NCBI GenBank assembly: GCA_963789225.1
Contig: CAWBKD010000046.1
Coordinates: 1,187,611 to 1,251,610 of the forward strand
Source of the DNA: Palsa-504 sp963789225
Lineage (GTDB): Bacteria; Actinomycetota; Actinomycetes; Streptosporangiales; Streptosporangiaceae
DNA: 64,000 nucleotides
Direction: 5' to 3'
The notes below the pieces were generated by a model, which was not told the DNA's origin, did no database searches, and saw only the letters and a program-made list of their open reading frames with translations. Made by a program: the position numbers and the translations under genes. Of this stretch, positions 35,004 through 43,846 are shown piece after piece. How positions within the stretch are numbered: position 1 is the stretch's first letter; every line of letters begins with the position of its first letter.

Positions 35004-36242
35004 ATGGTCAGTCAGCTTTGGGAGCGGAAGGCCGCCCCGGCCCCGCTAAACCGTGCCGAATTGGACGAGGCGTTGCGGCCGTTCGGGGAGAGCGTGATGC
35101 TCCCCCGGGCCGCGTACGTGGACCCGGCGGTGTTCGCCTGGGAGCAGCGGAACTTCTTCGACGGCGGCTGGATCTGCGTCGGGTATAGCTCGCAGCTGCC
35201 CGCGGCTGGGGACCAGCGGGCGGAGGCCGTCGGCGAGGGCGGCGTGCTGCTGGTGCGGGGCGAGGACGGCGAGCTGCGGGCGTTCGCGAACACGTGCCGG
35301 CACCGCGGCCACGAGCTGCTGCCCTGCGGTGAGGGCAACCGGCACAAGATGATCATCTGCCCGTACCACGCCTGGACGTACACGCTGTCCGGCGACCTGT
35401 ACGCAGCCGCGGGCTTCCGGAATCAGCCGGGCTTCGACTTCGGCCAGTGGAGCCTGACGCCGCTGCCCGTATCGGAGTGGCACGGCCTGATCTTCGTGGA
35501 CGGGTCGGGCGGGGCGGTTCCCCCGCTGTCGGAGGCGCTGGGGAAGCTCGAGCCGCTGGTGGCGCCCTACGAGCCGGAGCGCCTGATGGTCGCGGCCTCG
35601 CACAGCTACGAAGCGGCGACGAACTGGAAGATCGCCACGGAGAACTACCACGAGTGCTACCACTGCTCTAACATCCACCCCGAGCTGTGCCGGGTGAGCC
35701 CGCCGAAGAGCGGCGAGAACTACGCCACCGACGGCCCCTGGGTCGGCGGCACGATGATGCTGCGGGACGGCATGGACACGATGTCCCTGGACGGCGCGAG
35801 CCACGGGGTACCGCTGCGCGGCCTGGACGAGCAGGGCCTGCGGACCGTGATCTACGTCAACATCTTCCCGAACATCCTGCTCAGCCTCCACCCGGACTAC
35901 GTGATGACGCACCGGATGATCCCGCTGGCCGCCGACCGTACGCGGATCGAGTGCACGTGGGCGTTCGCGCCCGAGGCCGTGGCTCAGCCGGACTTCGACC
36001 CCGGGTACGCGGTGGAGTTCTGGGACATCACCAACCGGCAGGACTGGGCGGCCTGCGAGTCGGTGCAGCGAGGGCTCACCTCGCCGCACGCGCGGCCGGG
36101 GCCTTTGTCGCCCAGCGAGGACGCGGTGTACTACTTCGTGACCACCCTGGCCCGGGGCTACCTGGGGCAGTCGCCCTGGGTCCCGTCCAAGACGCCGTTC
36201 CGAGCTGCGGTGTGGCCTACGGAGAAGCGCGCCGCCCTGTAG
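35004..36242 (+). CDS. Rieske aromatic-ring-hydroxylating oxygenase, alpha subunit
   Basis: A 412-residue non-haem iron oxygenase. Rieske [2Fe-2S] ligands: CRHRGH near residue 97 and CPYHAW near 117. Mononuclear iron: ENYHECYHCSNIHPEL near 215-230 (two His) and the Asp region NRQDWAACE near 345. The lineage is the choline/carnitine/stachydrine type, which takes electrons from a separate reductase. No reductase or ferredoxin is nearby, so the electron partner must be elsewhere. Probably demethylates or hydroxylates a quaternary ammonium or an aromatic acid. Confidence 0.92.
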   Translation: MVSQLWERKAAPAPLNRAELDEALRPFGESVMLPRAAYVDPAVFAWEQRNFFDGGWICVGYSSQLPAAGDQRAEAVGEGGVLLVRGEDGELRAFANTCRHRGHELLPCGEGNRHKMIICPYHAWTYTLSGDLYAAAGFRNQPGFDFGQWSLTPLPVSEWHGLIFVDGSGGAVPPLSEALGKLEPLVAPYEPERLMVAASHSYEAATNWKIATENYHECYHCSNIHPELCRVSPPKSGENYATDGPWVGGTMMLRDGMDTMSLDGASHGVPLRGLDEQGLRTVIYVNIFPNILLSLHPDYVMTHRMIPLAADRTRIECTWAFAPEAVAQPDFDPGYAVEFWDITNRQDWAACESVQRGLTSPHARPGPLSPSEDAVYYFVTTLARGYLGQSPWVPSKTPFRAAVWPTEKRAAL

Positions 36243-36248
36243 CGGTTC

Positions 36249-36345
36249 GGGTTTGGGCTTGGGTTTTCGGGCTTGGGTTTTCGGGCTTGGGTTTTCGGGC
36301 TTGGGTTTTCGGGCTTGGGTTTTCGGGCTTGGGTGTTCGGTCTGG
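36249..36345. repeat. 14-bp tandem repeat array
   Basis: Six or so copies of TTGGGTTTTCGGGC directly after the Rieske gene stop and before the glutathione peroxidase. The last copies are degenerate. It is intergenic; with T runs in each unit it could work as a weak terminator, or is just a slippage repeat. Confidence 0.85.
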
Positions 36346-36398
36346 GTTTTCGGGTCTTGGGTTTCGGCCTTGGCCGGGTGGGCCGGTAGCGTAGCGGC

Positions 36399-36908
36399 GT
36401 GACCATCTTTGACATTCCGGTGAAGACCTTGGCCGGGCAGGACTCCTCACTCGGCGCGCGCGGCCTGGACGGCAAGGCGCTGCTCGTCGTGAACGTGGCC
36501 TCCAAGTGCGGGCTCACGCCCCAGTACACGGCCCTGGAGCGGCTGCAATCGGAGTACGCCGAGCGCGGCTTCTCCGTGGTGGGGTTCCCGTGCAATCAGT
36601 TCGGCGGGCAGGAGCCCGGCACTGCGGAGCAGATCGCCACGTTCTGTTCGGCCACGTACGGGGTCTCGTTTCCGATGTTCGAGAAGATTGAGGTGAACGG
36701 GCCCGGGCGGCACCCCATCTACGATTCCCTGACTGCCACGCCTGACGCCGACGGCGAGGCCGGGGACATCCAGTGGAACTTCGAGAAGTTCGTGGTGCGG
36801 CCCGACGGGACCGTTGCGGCCCGGTTCCGGCCGATGACCACCCCCGACTCCCCCGAGGTCCTGGCCGTCATCGAGGCTAGCTTGCCCGCTGGTCATTTCC
36901 TGGGCTAA
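36399..36908 (+). CDS. Glutathione peroxidase family (thiol peroxidase)
   Basis: A 169-residue peroxidase from GTG. The active-site Cys is in NVASKCGLTPQY (near residue 37), the Gln in GFPCNQFGGQEPG and the Trp in IQWNFEKFVV, completing the catalytic tetrad with Asn. A second cysteine (TFCSATYG) is positioned as the resolving residue of thioredoxin-dependent enzymes, so thioredoxin or mycothiol is the likely reductant rather than glutathione. Cytoplasmic, reduces hydroperoxides. Confidence 0.93.
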   Translation: MTIFDIPVKTLAGQDSSLGARGLDGKALLVVNVASKCGLTPQYTALERLQSEYAERGFSVVGFPCNQFGGQEPGTAEQIATFCSATYGVSFPMFEKIEVNGPGRHPIYDSLTATPDADGEAGDIQWNFEKFVVRPDGTVAARFRPMTTPDSPEVLAVIEASLPAGHFLG

Positions 36909-36954
36909 ACGCCAGTGGCGGGTAGGGCTTGTGGGGCGCGGCCCTTCACCTCGA

Positions 36955-37902
36955 TCAGGCGGCCGGCTTGATGAGGGGGGCGTCGCGCGTGAACAGCCGG
37001 AAGCCGACTCCGTAGTACAGGCCACGCGCCGACGGATGGCCGGGGGCACCTAGGCAGGCAACGGTCATGTGGGTGGCTCCGGCGTGGCGAGCGAGATGCA
37101 TGCCGTGGAGGAGCATCGCACGGCCAAGACCCAGACGCCGGAAGTCGGGATGGGTCCCGACCGGCTCGAATTCGGCGGTCTGGTTGGCCTCGTCCAGCCA
37201 CATGATCGTCGATGCGGCCATGGTCCCGTCTGGTGCCTCCACCAGCACGTGGAGGTCGCTGCGGTACGTCGGCGTCTGCCGGACGCCCTCGTAACCCTCA
37301 GCGGTGTAGGTCGACGGAGCCCACGCGTCCACGTGGGCCCGGACCGCGGCCTCGGGCCCGGCCTCGACGGCGTTGCGGAACCGGAATCCATCCGGGAGCG
37401 TCGGCTGCTCGATATGGGTGAGATCCCGCTTATTGAGTTGAGTCCAGTGCCCGGTATCGCCGAGCGACGCCGGGTCGGTCTGATATCCGTGCGCCTCCCA
37501 TCGCTTGAGCGCGAACTCGTCGGCCATATGCGGCATCACCGTGCGCTCGAGGTTCGCCGCGACTCGGTCGTACCAGTCGATCACGTCGTCAACCAGCTCC
37601 GCCTGGTCGGGATGGACCTGGTACCCCAGGTAGGCGTTGGTGACGTCCTGTACCGACCCGTCACTTCGCCGCACCTGGTGCGGCAGATAGGCCCAGCCCC
37701 ACGCCACCAGCTCACCGCCGGCCAACCACAGGCGGGACGGCCAGGTCCCGCCGTCCGAGGCATGCCCTTTACCCCAGATCCAGGCCAGTTCCCCGAACGT
37801 CGCGTCGCTGTTCACCAGATCGGGGCGGACGGCGGTGACGCGCTGGGCCAGGCCCTGCATGAGCTGTACCTTCTCGGCGGTAACGAGATCGGAGTCAGGC
37901 AT
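36955..37902 (-). CDS. GNAT-family acetyltransferase, two domains
   Basis: A 315-residue tandem GNAT protein. The N-terminal half is a degenerate domain (GGTWPSRLWLAGGELVAWGWAYLP). The C-terminal half has motif A TAEFEPVGTHPDFRRLGLGRAML and motif B ARGLYYGVGFRLF. Such two-domain proteins are common in actinobacteria (mycothiol synthase-like shape), with one active site. The substrate is unknown. The gene stands alone. Confidence 0.88.
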   Translation of the reverse strand: MPDSDLVTAEKVQLMQGLAQRVTAVRPDLVNSDATFGELAWIWGKGHASDGGTWPSRLWLAGGELVAWGWAYLPHQVRRSDGSVQDVTNAYLGYQVHPDQAELVDDVIDWYDRVAANLERTVMPHMADEFALKRWEAHGYQTDPASLGDTGHWTQLNKRDLTHIEQPTLPDGFRFRNAVEAGPEAAVRAHVDAWAPSTYTAEGYEGVRQTPTYRSDLHVLVEAPDGTMAASTIMWLDEANQTAEFEPVGTHPDFRRLGLGRAMLLHGMHLARHAGATHMTVACLGAPGHPSARGLYYGVGFRLFTRDAPLIKPAA

Positions 37903-37979
37903 GCGGCCACTGTGTCAGGACTGCGGCAAGCCGTCGAACCTATTTCCTTGGCCAAACGGGTGCCTGATACGAATGGGGC

Positions 37980-38732
37980 ATGGCTGCTCTGGTGCTGCTT
38001 GTTCATAGCCCGCTGGTGGGGTCCGCGAGCTGGGATCTGGTGGCGGCTGACCTGGCCGGGTCGGGCTACAAGGTAGGCGTCCCGGACCTTACCGGCACAG
38101 TCGGGGCGGGGCCGCCCTACTGCTCGCGCCAGGCCGAGGTTATAGCGCGCAGCGCATCCGGCCGGGCCGCGATCCTCATTGGGCATAGCGGCGCCGGGCC
38201 GCTGCTGGCTGCGGCGGGTGCCCTCATCGGTGAGGTGCGCGGCTACGTCTTCGTCGACGCGGGCCTGCCGATCCCGGGGCAGTCGTGGATGGAAACCGTG
38301 CCGCCCGACCTGGCGGCCCAGGTGCGGGACATGGCTGATGCCCGGGGCTGGCTTCCGCCCTGGCCGCAGTGGTGGGGCGATGAGGTCATGGCCGAACTCA
38401 TCCCGGACCCGAAGGCGCGGCGGCGCTTCGCGGCCGACTGCCCCCGGCTGCCGCTGGCCATGTTCGAGGAAATCCACCCGCCGGCGCCGGCCTGGCCCGA
38501 TGCTCCCGGTGCTTACCTGCTGCTGAGCGAGGCGTACCAGGACCAGGCGGCCAAGGCGCGGGAGCTTGGCTGGCCGGTGGCCGAGCAGATGACCCACCAC
38601 CTGGCGCTCGTGACGGAGCCTGGCCGGATCGCCGGATCGTTGCGCGAGCTGATCGGCCTCGTTACGCGGGAAGACCGGTTATTCGGAAGCCTGGGCGCAC
38701 GGAGCGGGAAGCGAAATCTCGGCGCCGCCTGA
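37980..38732 (+). CDS. Alpha/beta hydrolase
   Basis: A 250-residue hydrolase. The nucleophile elbow is LIGHSGAGPLL (Ser near residue 64) and the late His is MTHHLALV (near 202). The opening LVLLVHSPLVGSASWDLVAADLAGSGY is the oxyanion-strand region of esterase/haloperoxidase-like proteins. The 3' end overlaps the convergent nickel-transporter gene by 54 bases, so one of the two may be longer than native, but both frames look coding to the end. Substrate unknown. Confidence 0.85.
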   Translation: MAALVLLVHSPLVGSASWDLVAADLAGSGYKVGVPDLTGTVGAGPPYCSRQAEVIARSASGRAAILIGHSGAGPLLAAAGALIGEVRGYVFVDAGLPIPGQSWMETVPPDLAAQVRDMADARGWLPPWPQWWGDEVMAELIPDPKARRRFAADCPRLPLAMFEEIHPPAPAWPDAPGAYLLLSEAYQDQAAKARELGWPVAEQMTHHLALVTEPGRIAGSLRELIGLVTREDRLFGSLGARSGKRNLGAA

Positions 38733-39869
38733 GCCGTGCAGGCGGGCTGTCCATTTCTCCTCGATGTGGCCGAATCGCCAGATGGCCATGGCCGCCGCCC
38801 AGACGACGATGAACATACCGACGATCACGAAGCCCGCCGTGTTGATGTTGAAGTGGTACATGAAGCCCCAGAAGCCGCCGGTCTGGCTGACCCCGTGGAT
38901 CTCCAGCGGGACCAGGCTGAGGGTCTCGATCCCGCCGATGAAGAAGCAGATCGCCACCGACAGGCCGGTGATGGCCAGGTTGTAGTACACCTTGCGCACG
39001 GGGTTGAAGAACGCCCAGCCGTAGGCCAGGTTCATGAAGATGCCGTCGGTGGTGTCCATCAGGCACATCCCGGCGGTAAACAGGACCGGCAGGGCGACGA
39101 TGGCCTGCCAGGGAATGTGCTCGGAGGCCAGCAGCGCGGTGGTCGTCAGCAGGGCGACCTCGGTGGCGGTGTCGAAACCCAGCCCGAACACCACCCCGAC
39201 CGGGTACAGCTGCCACTCCTTGTTGATGACCCTCATCCAGCGGCCGAAGAACCGGTAGAAGAACCCCCGGTTGTCCAGTTGCCGGTTCAGCTCGGCCTCG
39301 TCGTACTCCCCACGCCGCATGGACCGGAAGACCCTGATGATTCCGGCCAGGATCACGAGGTTGAGCAGGCCGATCAGGAACAGGAACGCCGCGGACACCA
39401 TCGTGCCGAAGGTGCCCCCGAACGCCTCCAGCGAGGACCTGCTGTGCGTCACCGCCGGCAGCACGGTCTTCTCGGCGATGATGATCCCGATTCCGATCAC
39501 CACCACGATGGTGGAGTGGCCGAGGGAGAAGAAGTAGCCGAACGAGAACGGGCGCGGCTGGTCGGTGCCCTGGCGTTCGGCCATCACCTTGCGGGTGGTG
39601 TTGTCGATCGCGGCGATGTGGTCGGCGTCGAACGCGTGCCGCAGGCCCAGGGTGTACGCGGTGACGCTCAGGCCGACGCCGAACAGCTTGTAATGGGCCG
39701 GCAGCACGTAGACGATGAACACGAAGAACCCGAGCGCGTGGAGCATGATGATCGAGCCGTACATGCCGAGCACACGCAGCCGCTCGGTCCGGCTCATCGT
39801 GCGGAAGGACTGGCGGAAGATCTTGCGCATGGTCATGCCGCCCTGCGGCGCTGCGCTCGGAGCGGTCAT
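38679..39869 (-). CDS. NiCoT-family nickel/cobalt transporter
   Basis: A 396-residue membrane permease with about eight helices. The NiCoT signatures are clear: RHAFDADHIAAIDN in helix II, FSLGHSTIVV, and LGFDTATEVALL. It imports Ni2+ or Co2+ with high affinity. The family start is uncertain between ATG 39869 and the internal ATG at residue 12 (39836), as neither has an ideal ribosome site. A Nur-like box upstream (39929-39945) predicts repression by nickel. It is monocistronic and convergent with the hydrolase gene. Confidence 0.93.
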   Translation of the reverse strand: MTAPSAAPQGGMTMRKIFRQSFRTMSRTERLRVLGMYGSIIMLHALGFFVFIVYVLPAHYKLFGVGLSVTAYTLGLRHAFDADHIAAIDNTTRKVMAERQGTDQPRPFSFGYFFSLGHSTIVVVIGIGIIIAEKTVLPAVTHSRSSLEAFGGTFGTMVSAAFLFLIGLLNLVILAGIIRVFRSMRRGEYDEAELNRQLDNRGFFYRFFGRWMRVINKEWQLYPVGVVFGLGFDTATEVALLTTTALLASEHIPWQAIVALPVLFTAGMCLMDTTDGIFMNLAYGWAFFNPVRKVYYNLAITGLSVAICFFIGGIETLSLVPLEIHGVSQTGGFWGFMYHFNINTAGFVIVGMFIVVWAAAMAIWRFGHIEEKWTARLHGSGGAEISLPAPCAQASE

Positions 39870-39928
39870 GAACCCGACCCCCCTCCGCCACGCAGGCTGT
39901 CCGCGCCTGAGGGGAACGCTACCCCTAA

Positions 39929-39945
39929 TTGCAAAGAAGTCGCAA
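39929..39945 (-). promoter_or_regulatory. Nur box upstream of the nickel transporter
   Basis: TTGCAA-AGAAG-TCGCAA, one mismatch to the reported Nur consensus TTGCAA-N5-TTGCAA. It lies 60-76 bases before the transporter's start. Nur is the Fur-family nickel sensor of actinobacteria. The match to the gene's function makes it credible. Confidence 0.65.
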
Positions 39946-39981
39946 GTACTGGATTGTTGCAGATACTTCGCGGGGCTGGGG

Positions 39982-40133
39982 CTAGACGAGGGTAGCGGGG
40001 TCGCGTTTGGCCAGCTGGCGGGCGATTATCATGCGCTGGATCTCGCTGGTGCCTTCCCAGATCCGCTCGACGCGCAGCTCGCGGTAGAAGCGTTCGGCCA
40101 CGTTCTCGCGCATGTAGCCGCCGCCGAAGACCT
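39982..40133 (-). pseudogene. Acyl-CoA dehydrogenase, last 50 codons only
   Basis: VFGGGYMRENVAERFYRELR, RIWEGTSEIQRMIIARQ, ending in ...TLV and a TAG at 39982. This is the typical C-terminus of acyl-CoA dehydrogenases with the catalytic-base region lost. The remainder of the gene is absent; the upstream side meets a fragment of another gene. Confidence 0.9.
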
Positions 40134-40344
40134 AGCCATCCCGGCCGGCGGGGCCAGGCACCAGGTCGCGGTCACCGAGCGGCATCCTGACCTGGACCCG
40201 GCCCGGGTCCCGATGGTGTTCGACCTGCGCGCCGGGCTCTACTGGCGGCCCAAGGAGGGCGGCCTACTGTTCGTGTTCCCGCGCGGCTGGACCGGCTCCT
40301 GGCAGATCCACGAGCCGATCAGGAAGCTGTACGTGCTCTTCTAG
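40134..40344 (+). pseudogene. Joined fragments of a FAD oxidoreductase and a cupin
   Basis: The first part (IPAGGARHQVAVTERHPDL, PMVFDLRAGLYWRPKEGG) is like the middle of a sarcosine-oxidase-type FAD enzyme. The second (PRGWTGSWQIHEPIRKLYVLF and stop) is like the end of DUF861/EutQ-type cupins. They read through in one frame with no start. The last 21 bases, AAGCTGTACGTGCTCTTCTA plus G, are duplicated in tandem (40324-40344, 40345-40365). Confidence 0.7.
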
Positions 40345-40471
40345 AAGCTGTACGTGCTCTTCTAGGAGCAAGCCGCCCGGCACCGGGCGGCGCCATGGTA
40401 GGCAAATGTCCTCGACCGCCGTAGGCATAGGTCCATTGACCGCCCCACCGGCGCGAGCGACGCTGAGAGCC

Positions 40472-41464
40472 ATGGTCTGGCGGATCCACTTCACGGCCGG
40501 GGATCTCCAGCGGATCCAGGTCAGCCCCACCCTCGGCCCGCTGGCCGAGACGGTCATGGCGATGTCCCTGCTCCGGTGCCCCGTGGCGCCCAGCGGGCTG
40601 TACAGCCGGTGGCGCAGCCAGGTCAAGGGCAGGGTCACCCCTCAGATGACGGCGCTGGCGAACCTGATGCCGGTCGGCTCCAAGGGAGTGGATCTGTGCA
40701 CGCTCACGGGCCCGGCGTCCACGTTTGAGCAAGGCCTCCAGGCGCTGATGGCCATGCCCCCCGACCACTACCTGGTCGAGGTCGAGTACGTCGCCATGCA
40801 CCACAAGCTGCCCCAGGCCGCCTGGGCGGTGGCGGAGGCAGCCGGTCAGGCCCGGTTCGAACTGGCACAGGCGGCGCGGGCGGCGCACCGGGCGCTGGTC
40901 GCACCGTACTGGAGGCGGATCCAGGCGTGCCTGCACGCCGAGCAGGTCGCCCGCAACCGAGTGCTGACTCTGGGCGGTCCCGAGCGGCTGCTGGCCTCGA
41001 TCCAGGGTGAGCTGATCCGCTGGCGGCCGCCGGTCCTTGAGGTGTACATGTGCGGCGATATCGACGTACACCTGGAAGGCCGCGGCCTCACGCTGGTGCC
41101 TTCGGTGTTCGTCGGCGCCGTCCCCGCTTTGCACCAGAACCCGAACGACCAAACGGCGGCGCCCGTCCTGGTCCTGCCCGCGGCCGACGAACGGGTCCGC
41201 CACGGCCATCTGTGGGATGGCCCGAAGGACCGGACGATGGCGCTGGCCGCGCTGGTCGGGCGGAACCGGGCGGCGGTGCTGAGCGCCATCGGCGAGGGCG
41301 GCACTACCACGGAGGTGGCCAGCCGGGTAGGTATCTCGCTCGCGGCGGCTAGCCAGCACGCGTCCGTGCTCCGCAGCGCGGGCCTCATCATCACCCGCCG
41401 GCAGGGCAGCTCGGTCCTGCATGTGCTGACCCCGCTGGGCGCCGAACTGCTGCAAGCCGGCTAG
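40472..41464 (+). CDS. ArsR-like regulator with DUF5937-type domain
   Basis: A 330-residue regulator from ATG 40472 (MVWRIHFTAGDLQRIQV, the family's normal opening); an upstream in-frame ATG at 40406 adds a spurious tail. The N-terminal domain is as in the regulator at 18825, and the C-terminal winged helix is at the end (VLSAIGEGGTTTEVASRVGISLAAASQHASVL; GLIITRRQGSSVLHVL). It is not next to an obvious target on the same strand; the FAD oxidoreductase convergent to it could be one. Confidence 0.86.
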   Translation: MVWRIHFTAGDLQRIQVSPTLGPLAETVMAMSLLRCPVAPSGLYSRWRSQVKGRVTPQMTALANLMPVGSKGVDLCTLTGPASTFEQGLQALMAMPPDHYLVEVEYVAMHHKLPQAAWAVAEAAGQARFELAQAARAAHRALVAPYWRRIQACLHAEQVARNRVLTLGGPERLLASIQGELIRWRPPVLEVYMCGDIDVHLEGRGLTLVPSVFVGAVPALHQNPNDQTAAPVLVLPAADERVRHGHLWDGPKDRTMALAALVGRNRAAVLSAIGEGGTTTEVASRVGISLAAASQHASVLRSAGLIITRRQGSSVLHVLTPLGAELLQAG

Positions 41465-41634
41465 GGCAAACCGGCCACGGGAAAGCCGCAGCTTGTCCGG
41501 GGTTGCGGGCTGCCCAGGTTTGCTTGGACCGGGTTCCCGGCCGTCGGCTGAAGAGCTGCCGACCGCGCTGCGGGGCGGACAGATCAAATGGGTGTCAGCA
41601 TGCCTTAGCGGCGTTTCGTGAAGTCGTCGGCGCT

Positions 41635-43428
41635 TCAGGTGTCGGTGCCGACGCCATGGTGGACGAAGAACAGGCCGCCTGGATCGTATCGGTTCTTCAC
41701 CTGCAAGAGGCGAGCGTAGTGCTCGCCCCAGAACGCAGTCTGCCAGTCGGCTTGAAAGTAGTCGGTTTCGTTGAAGTAGGAGGCGGGCTGCTCGCGGAGG
41801 GCTTTGACCGGCGCCATAGCGGCGGTCACGGCCTGCGCCTGCTGCCGTCCCTGCGCGGCATCCGGTTCGTGGCCGGGGATGCCGGGATAGACCGACTGCT
41901 GGCCGGCGGCGGCGATCACCAGCGCGAAGGCGTCCAGGACCGCTGGGTTCATCGCGGTGTCCGCGGTCCAGCCCACGGCGTCCGCGGCCCCCCCGGCGAG
42001 GCCCTTGTTGCAGTGCAGCGTTATCTGCGCGAACTGGCTGGCCCTCACGAGCGCATCGGCCAGGGCCGGCTGGTGTTTCGGGTCGAGAAGCTGCTGCGAC
42101 AGCCACGTCGACTGGTAGGTGGACCAGAACGCAGCTACCTCACCGGCGTTGCCCGCATTGTAGTAATAGCCCTTCGGCGCCCCCGGCAGAGGGTCGCGCA
42201 CGATGAATTCGGGGGCGTACTGCTCGAAGAAAGCCGCATTCCAGAAGTCCTGTGCCGGGATCGCTGCCACTAGCTGGCCGGTGAGCGTGTAGTCGGCCGG
42301 CCGGGCCTTGACCCAGTCGAAGAACGGAGCCCAGGTCTGTTCGGCCTGGGCCGTGGTGAGCCCCTGGAACGCCATGGCGACGGAGATCTTGGATCCGGCC
42401 CCGAAACTGATCTGCTCTCCCCAGTGCGGGTTGAACAGGCTCTGCCGGTAGAACGAGATCATCTGCTCGACCAGGGTCTGGTAGGCGGCGTCCGATGAGG
42501 CGCCGATCGTCGCGTCCGCCGCGCCGAGGTATTCCGGCAGTTCGTGGGTGCGCAGCGTGAACCGGGTGACGACGCCGAAGGTCCCGCCTCCGCCGCCCTT
42601 GAGCGCCCAGAACAGGTCCGGGTCCTGGAACGCGTTGACGACGCGCACGGTCCCGTCCGCGGTGACGACCTCGGCCTCCAGCAGGTTGGCCGCGGCGGTG
42701 CCGAACCCCTTGGAGAAGCTGCCGAAACCGCCGCCCTGCGTCAGGCCGGCGACACCGACGGTCGTGCAGCCTCCGCCCTGCACATAGCGGCCCGCGACGG
42801 TGGTGACGGCATTGTAGGCATCCATCCAGATCGCGCCGGCACCCACGCTCACCGCCGTCTCCGGCTCGACCTGGCCCGTGGCGCCCTGCGGCACGAAACT
42901 GTCGAGGACCTCGACGGTAGCCATGTTGGGCCTGGTCCAGATCAGTAGCGAATCCGGTGCGTTCGAGGTTCCGAGATAGCTGTGACCGCCGCCCTTCACC
43001 ACAAGGCGGACATGATGCTCGCGGGCGAAGTTCACCGCGGCTGCGACATCGGCACTGCTCTGGGCCAGCACCGCATACGCGCTGGGCTCCGAGGTGAACG
43101 CATCCATCCAGCCCAGGGTCTGGGTCAGGTTGACACTTCTATCGATGTAGAACGGGTCCAGCAGGTTCATGAACAGATCGGTACACCCGGCACTGCCGGC
43201 ATCGGGCTCGCACACGGTGAAGGCCGACTGCACCTGGACCAGGCGCCCGCCGACGCTCTCGCCGAGCGCCGCCCACTCCGCTGGGTTGGGCCAGCCCGGC
43301 TCGCCGGACCTGACACGAAGGACCGACCGCGCGGCGACGCCGCGCCCGGACGTCGTGCAACCAGAAATCAGCGGCGACCCAGCCAGCGGCAATACGGCCA
43401 GTGCCTTTAGTACCGTGCGTCGTTCCAT
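41635..43428 (-). CDS. Secreted FAD-binding (BBE/berberine-bridge) oxidoreductase, lipoprotein-like
   Basis: A 597-residue flavoprotein. N-terminus MERRTVLKALAVLPLAGSPLISGC has a Tat-like RR start and a lipobox-like LISGC, so it may be anchored outside the membrane. The FAD domain shows VRLVVKGGGHSYLGTS (His that binds FAD covalently), GAGAIWMDAYNAV, GGGCTTVGVAGLTQGGGFGSFSKGFG and LFWALKGGGGGTFGVVT. The C-terminus DPGGLFFVHHGVG is the BBE domain. The substrate is unknown; such enzymes oxidise sugars or secondary metabolites. Confidence 0.9.
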   Translation of the reverse strand: MERRTVLKALAVLPLAGSPLISGCTTSGRGVAARSVLRVRSGEPGWPNPAEWAALGESVGGRLVQVQSAFTVCEPDAGSAGCTDLFMNLLDPFYIDRSVNLTQTLGWMDAFTSEPSAYAVLAQSSADVAAAVNFAREHHVRLVVKGGGHSYLGTSNAPDSLLIWTRPNMATVEVLDSFVPQGATGQVEPETAVSVGAGAIWMDAYNAVTTVAGRYVQGGGCTTVGVAGLTQGGGFGSFSKGFGTAAANLLEAEVVTADGTVRVVNAFQDPDLFWALKGGGGGTFGVVTRFTLRTHELPEYLGAADATIGASSDAAYQTLVEQMISFYRQSLFNPHWGEQISFGAGSKISVAMAFQGLTTAQAEQTWAPFFDWVKARPADYTLTGQLVAAIPAQDFWNAAFFEQYAPEFIVRDPLPGAPKGYYYNAGNAGEVAAFWSTYQSTWLSQQLLDPKHQPALADALVRASQFAQITLHCNKGLAGGAADAVGWTADTAMNPAVLDAFALVIAAAGQQSVYPGIPGHEPDAAQGRQQAQAVTAAMAPVKALREQPASYFNETDYFQADWQTAFWGEHYARLLQVKNRYDPGGLFFVHHGVGTDT

Positions 43429-43846
43429 GTCCCGGACCTCCGGATCTCGGTTCGGGGGTGTCTGCGATCCTCACCGAGCTATGCCGAACCGTCCAAAAAT
43501 AGCTCGGCTGCTGGATGTTCAAACAACGGCCACGGAACAACCCGGCTGGGCGCCGAACTGCTGCCAGCCAACTGAGGGCAAGCGGCTCGGTCTGGGTGAA
43601 GCGGGCTGGCCACCATCGGCCGGACAATGGCCAGCCCGCCTCGGATCGGACCACCGGCGTGTGGTTCCGCGTTCAGCATCACAGCGCCCGCCAACCTGCG
43701 GCAAAGCCTTTCGGCTGTGGCCGAAAGGGGCGGGGGGATGGGCGATCGACAGCCTTCGGTAGTGGCCGAGATGTCACGAAACGGGCGATTGACAGCGGAC
43801 ACAGAAGTGCATCAAGATCGGTAAACAACGGTCATCCAGGAGCCGT
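43429..43846. other. Intergenic region with two hairpins and a regulator fragment
   Basis: A divergent intergenic stretch of 418 bases. It holds a perfect 12-base inverted repeat, GCGGGCTGGCCA at 43601-43612 and its complement at 43628-43639, and a perfect 9-base one, CCTTTCGGC (43707-43715) with TGTG loop and GCCGAAAGG (43720-43728). At 43531-43568 GTTRLGAELLPAN and stop repeats the end of the DUF5937-type regulator (LGAELLQAG). No gene is seen here. Confidence 0.7.

Noticed and set aside
36249..36345. CRISPR array
   Set aside because: The repeats are 14-base head-to-tail copies with no spacers and no cas genes.
41503..42273. Plus-strand frame of 256 codons inside the FAD oxidoreductase
   Set aside because: Antisense shadow; the minus strand has the complete FAD and BBE motifs.
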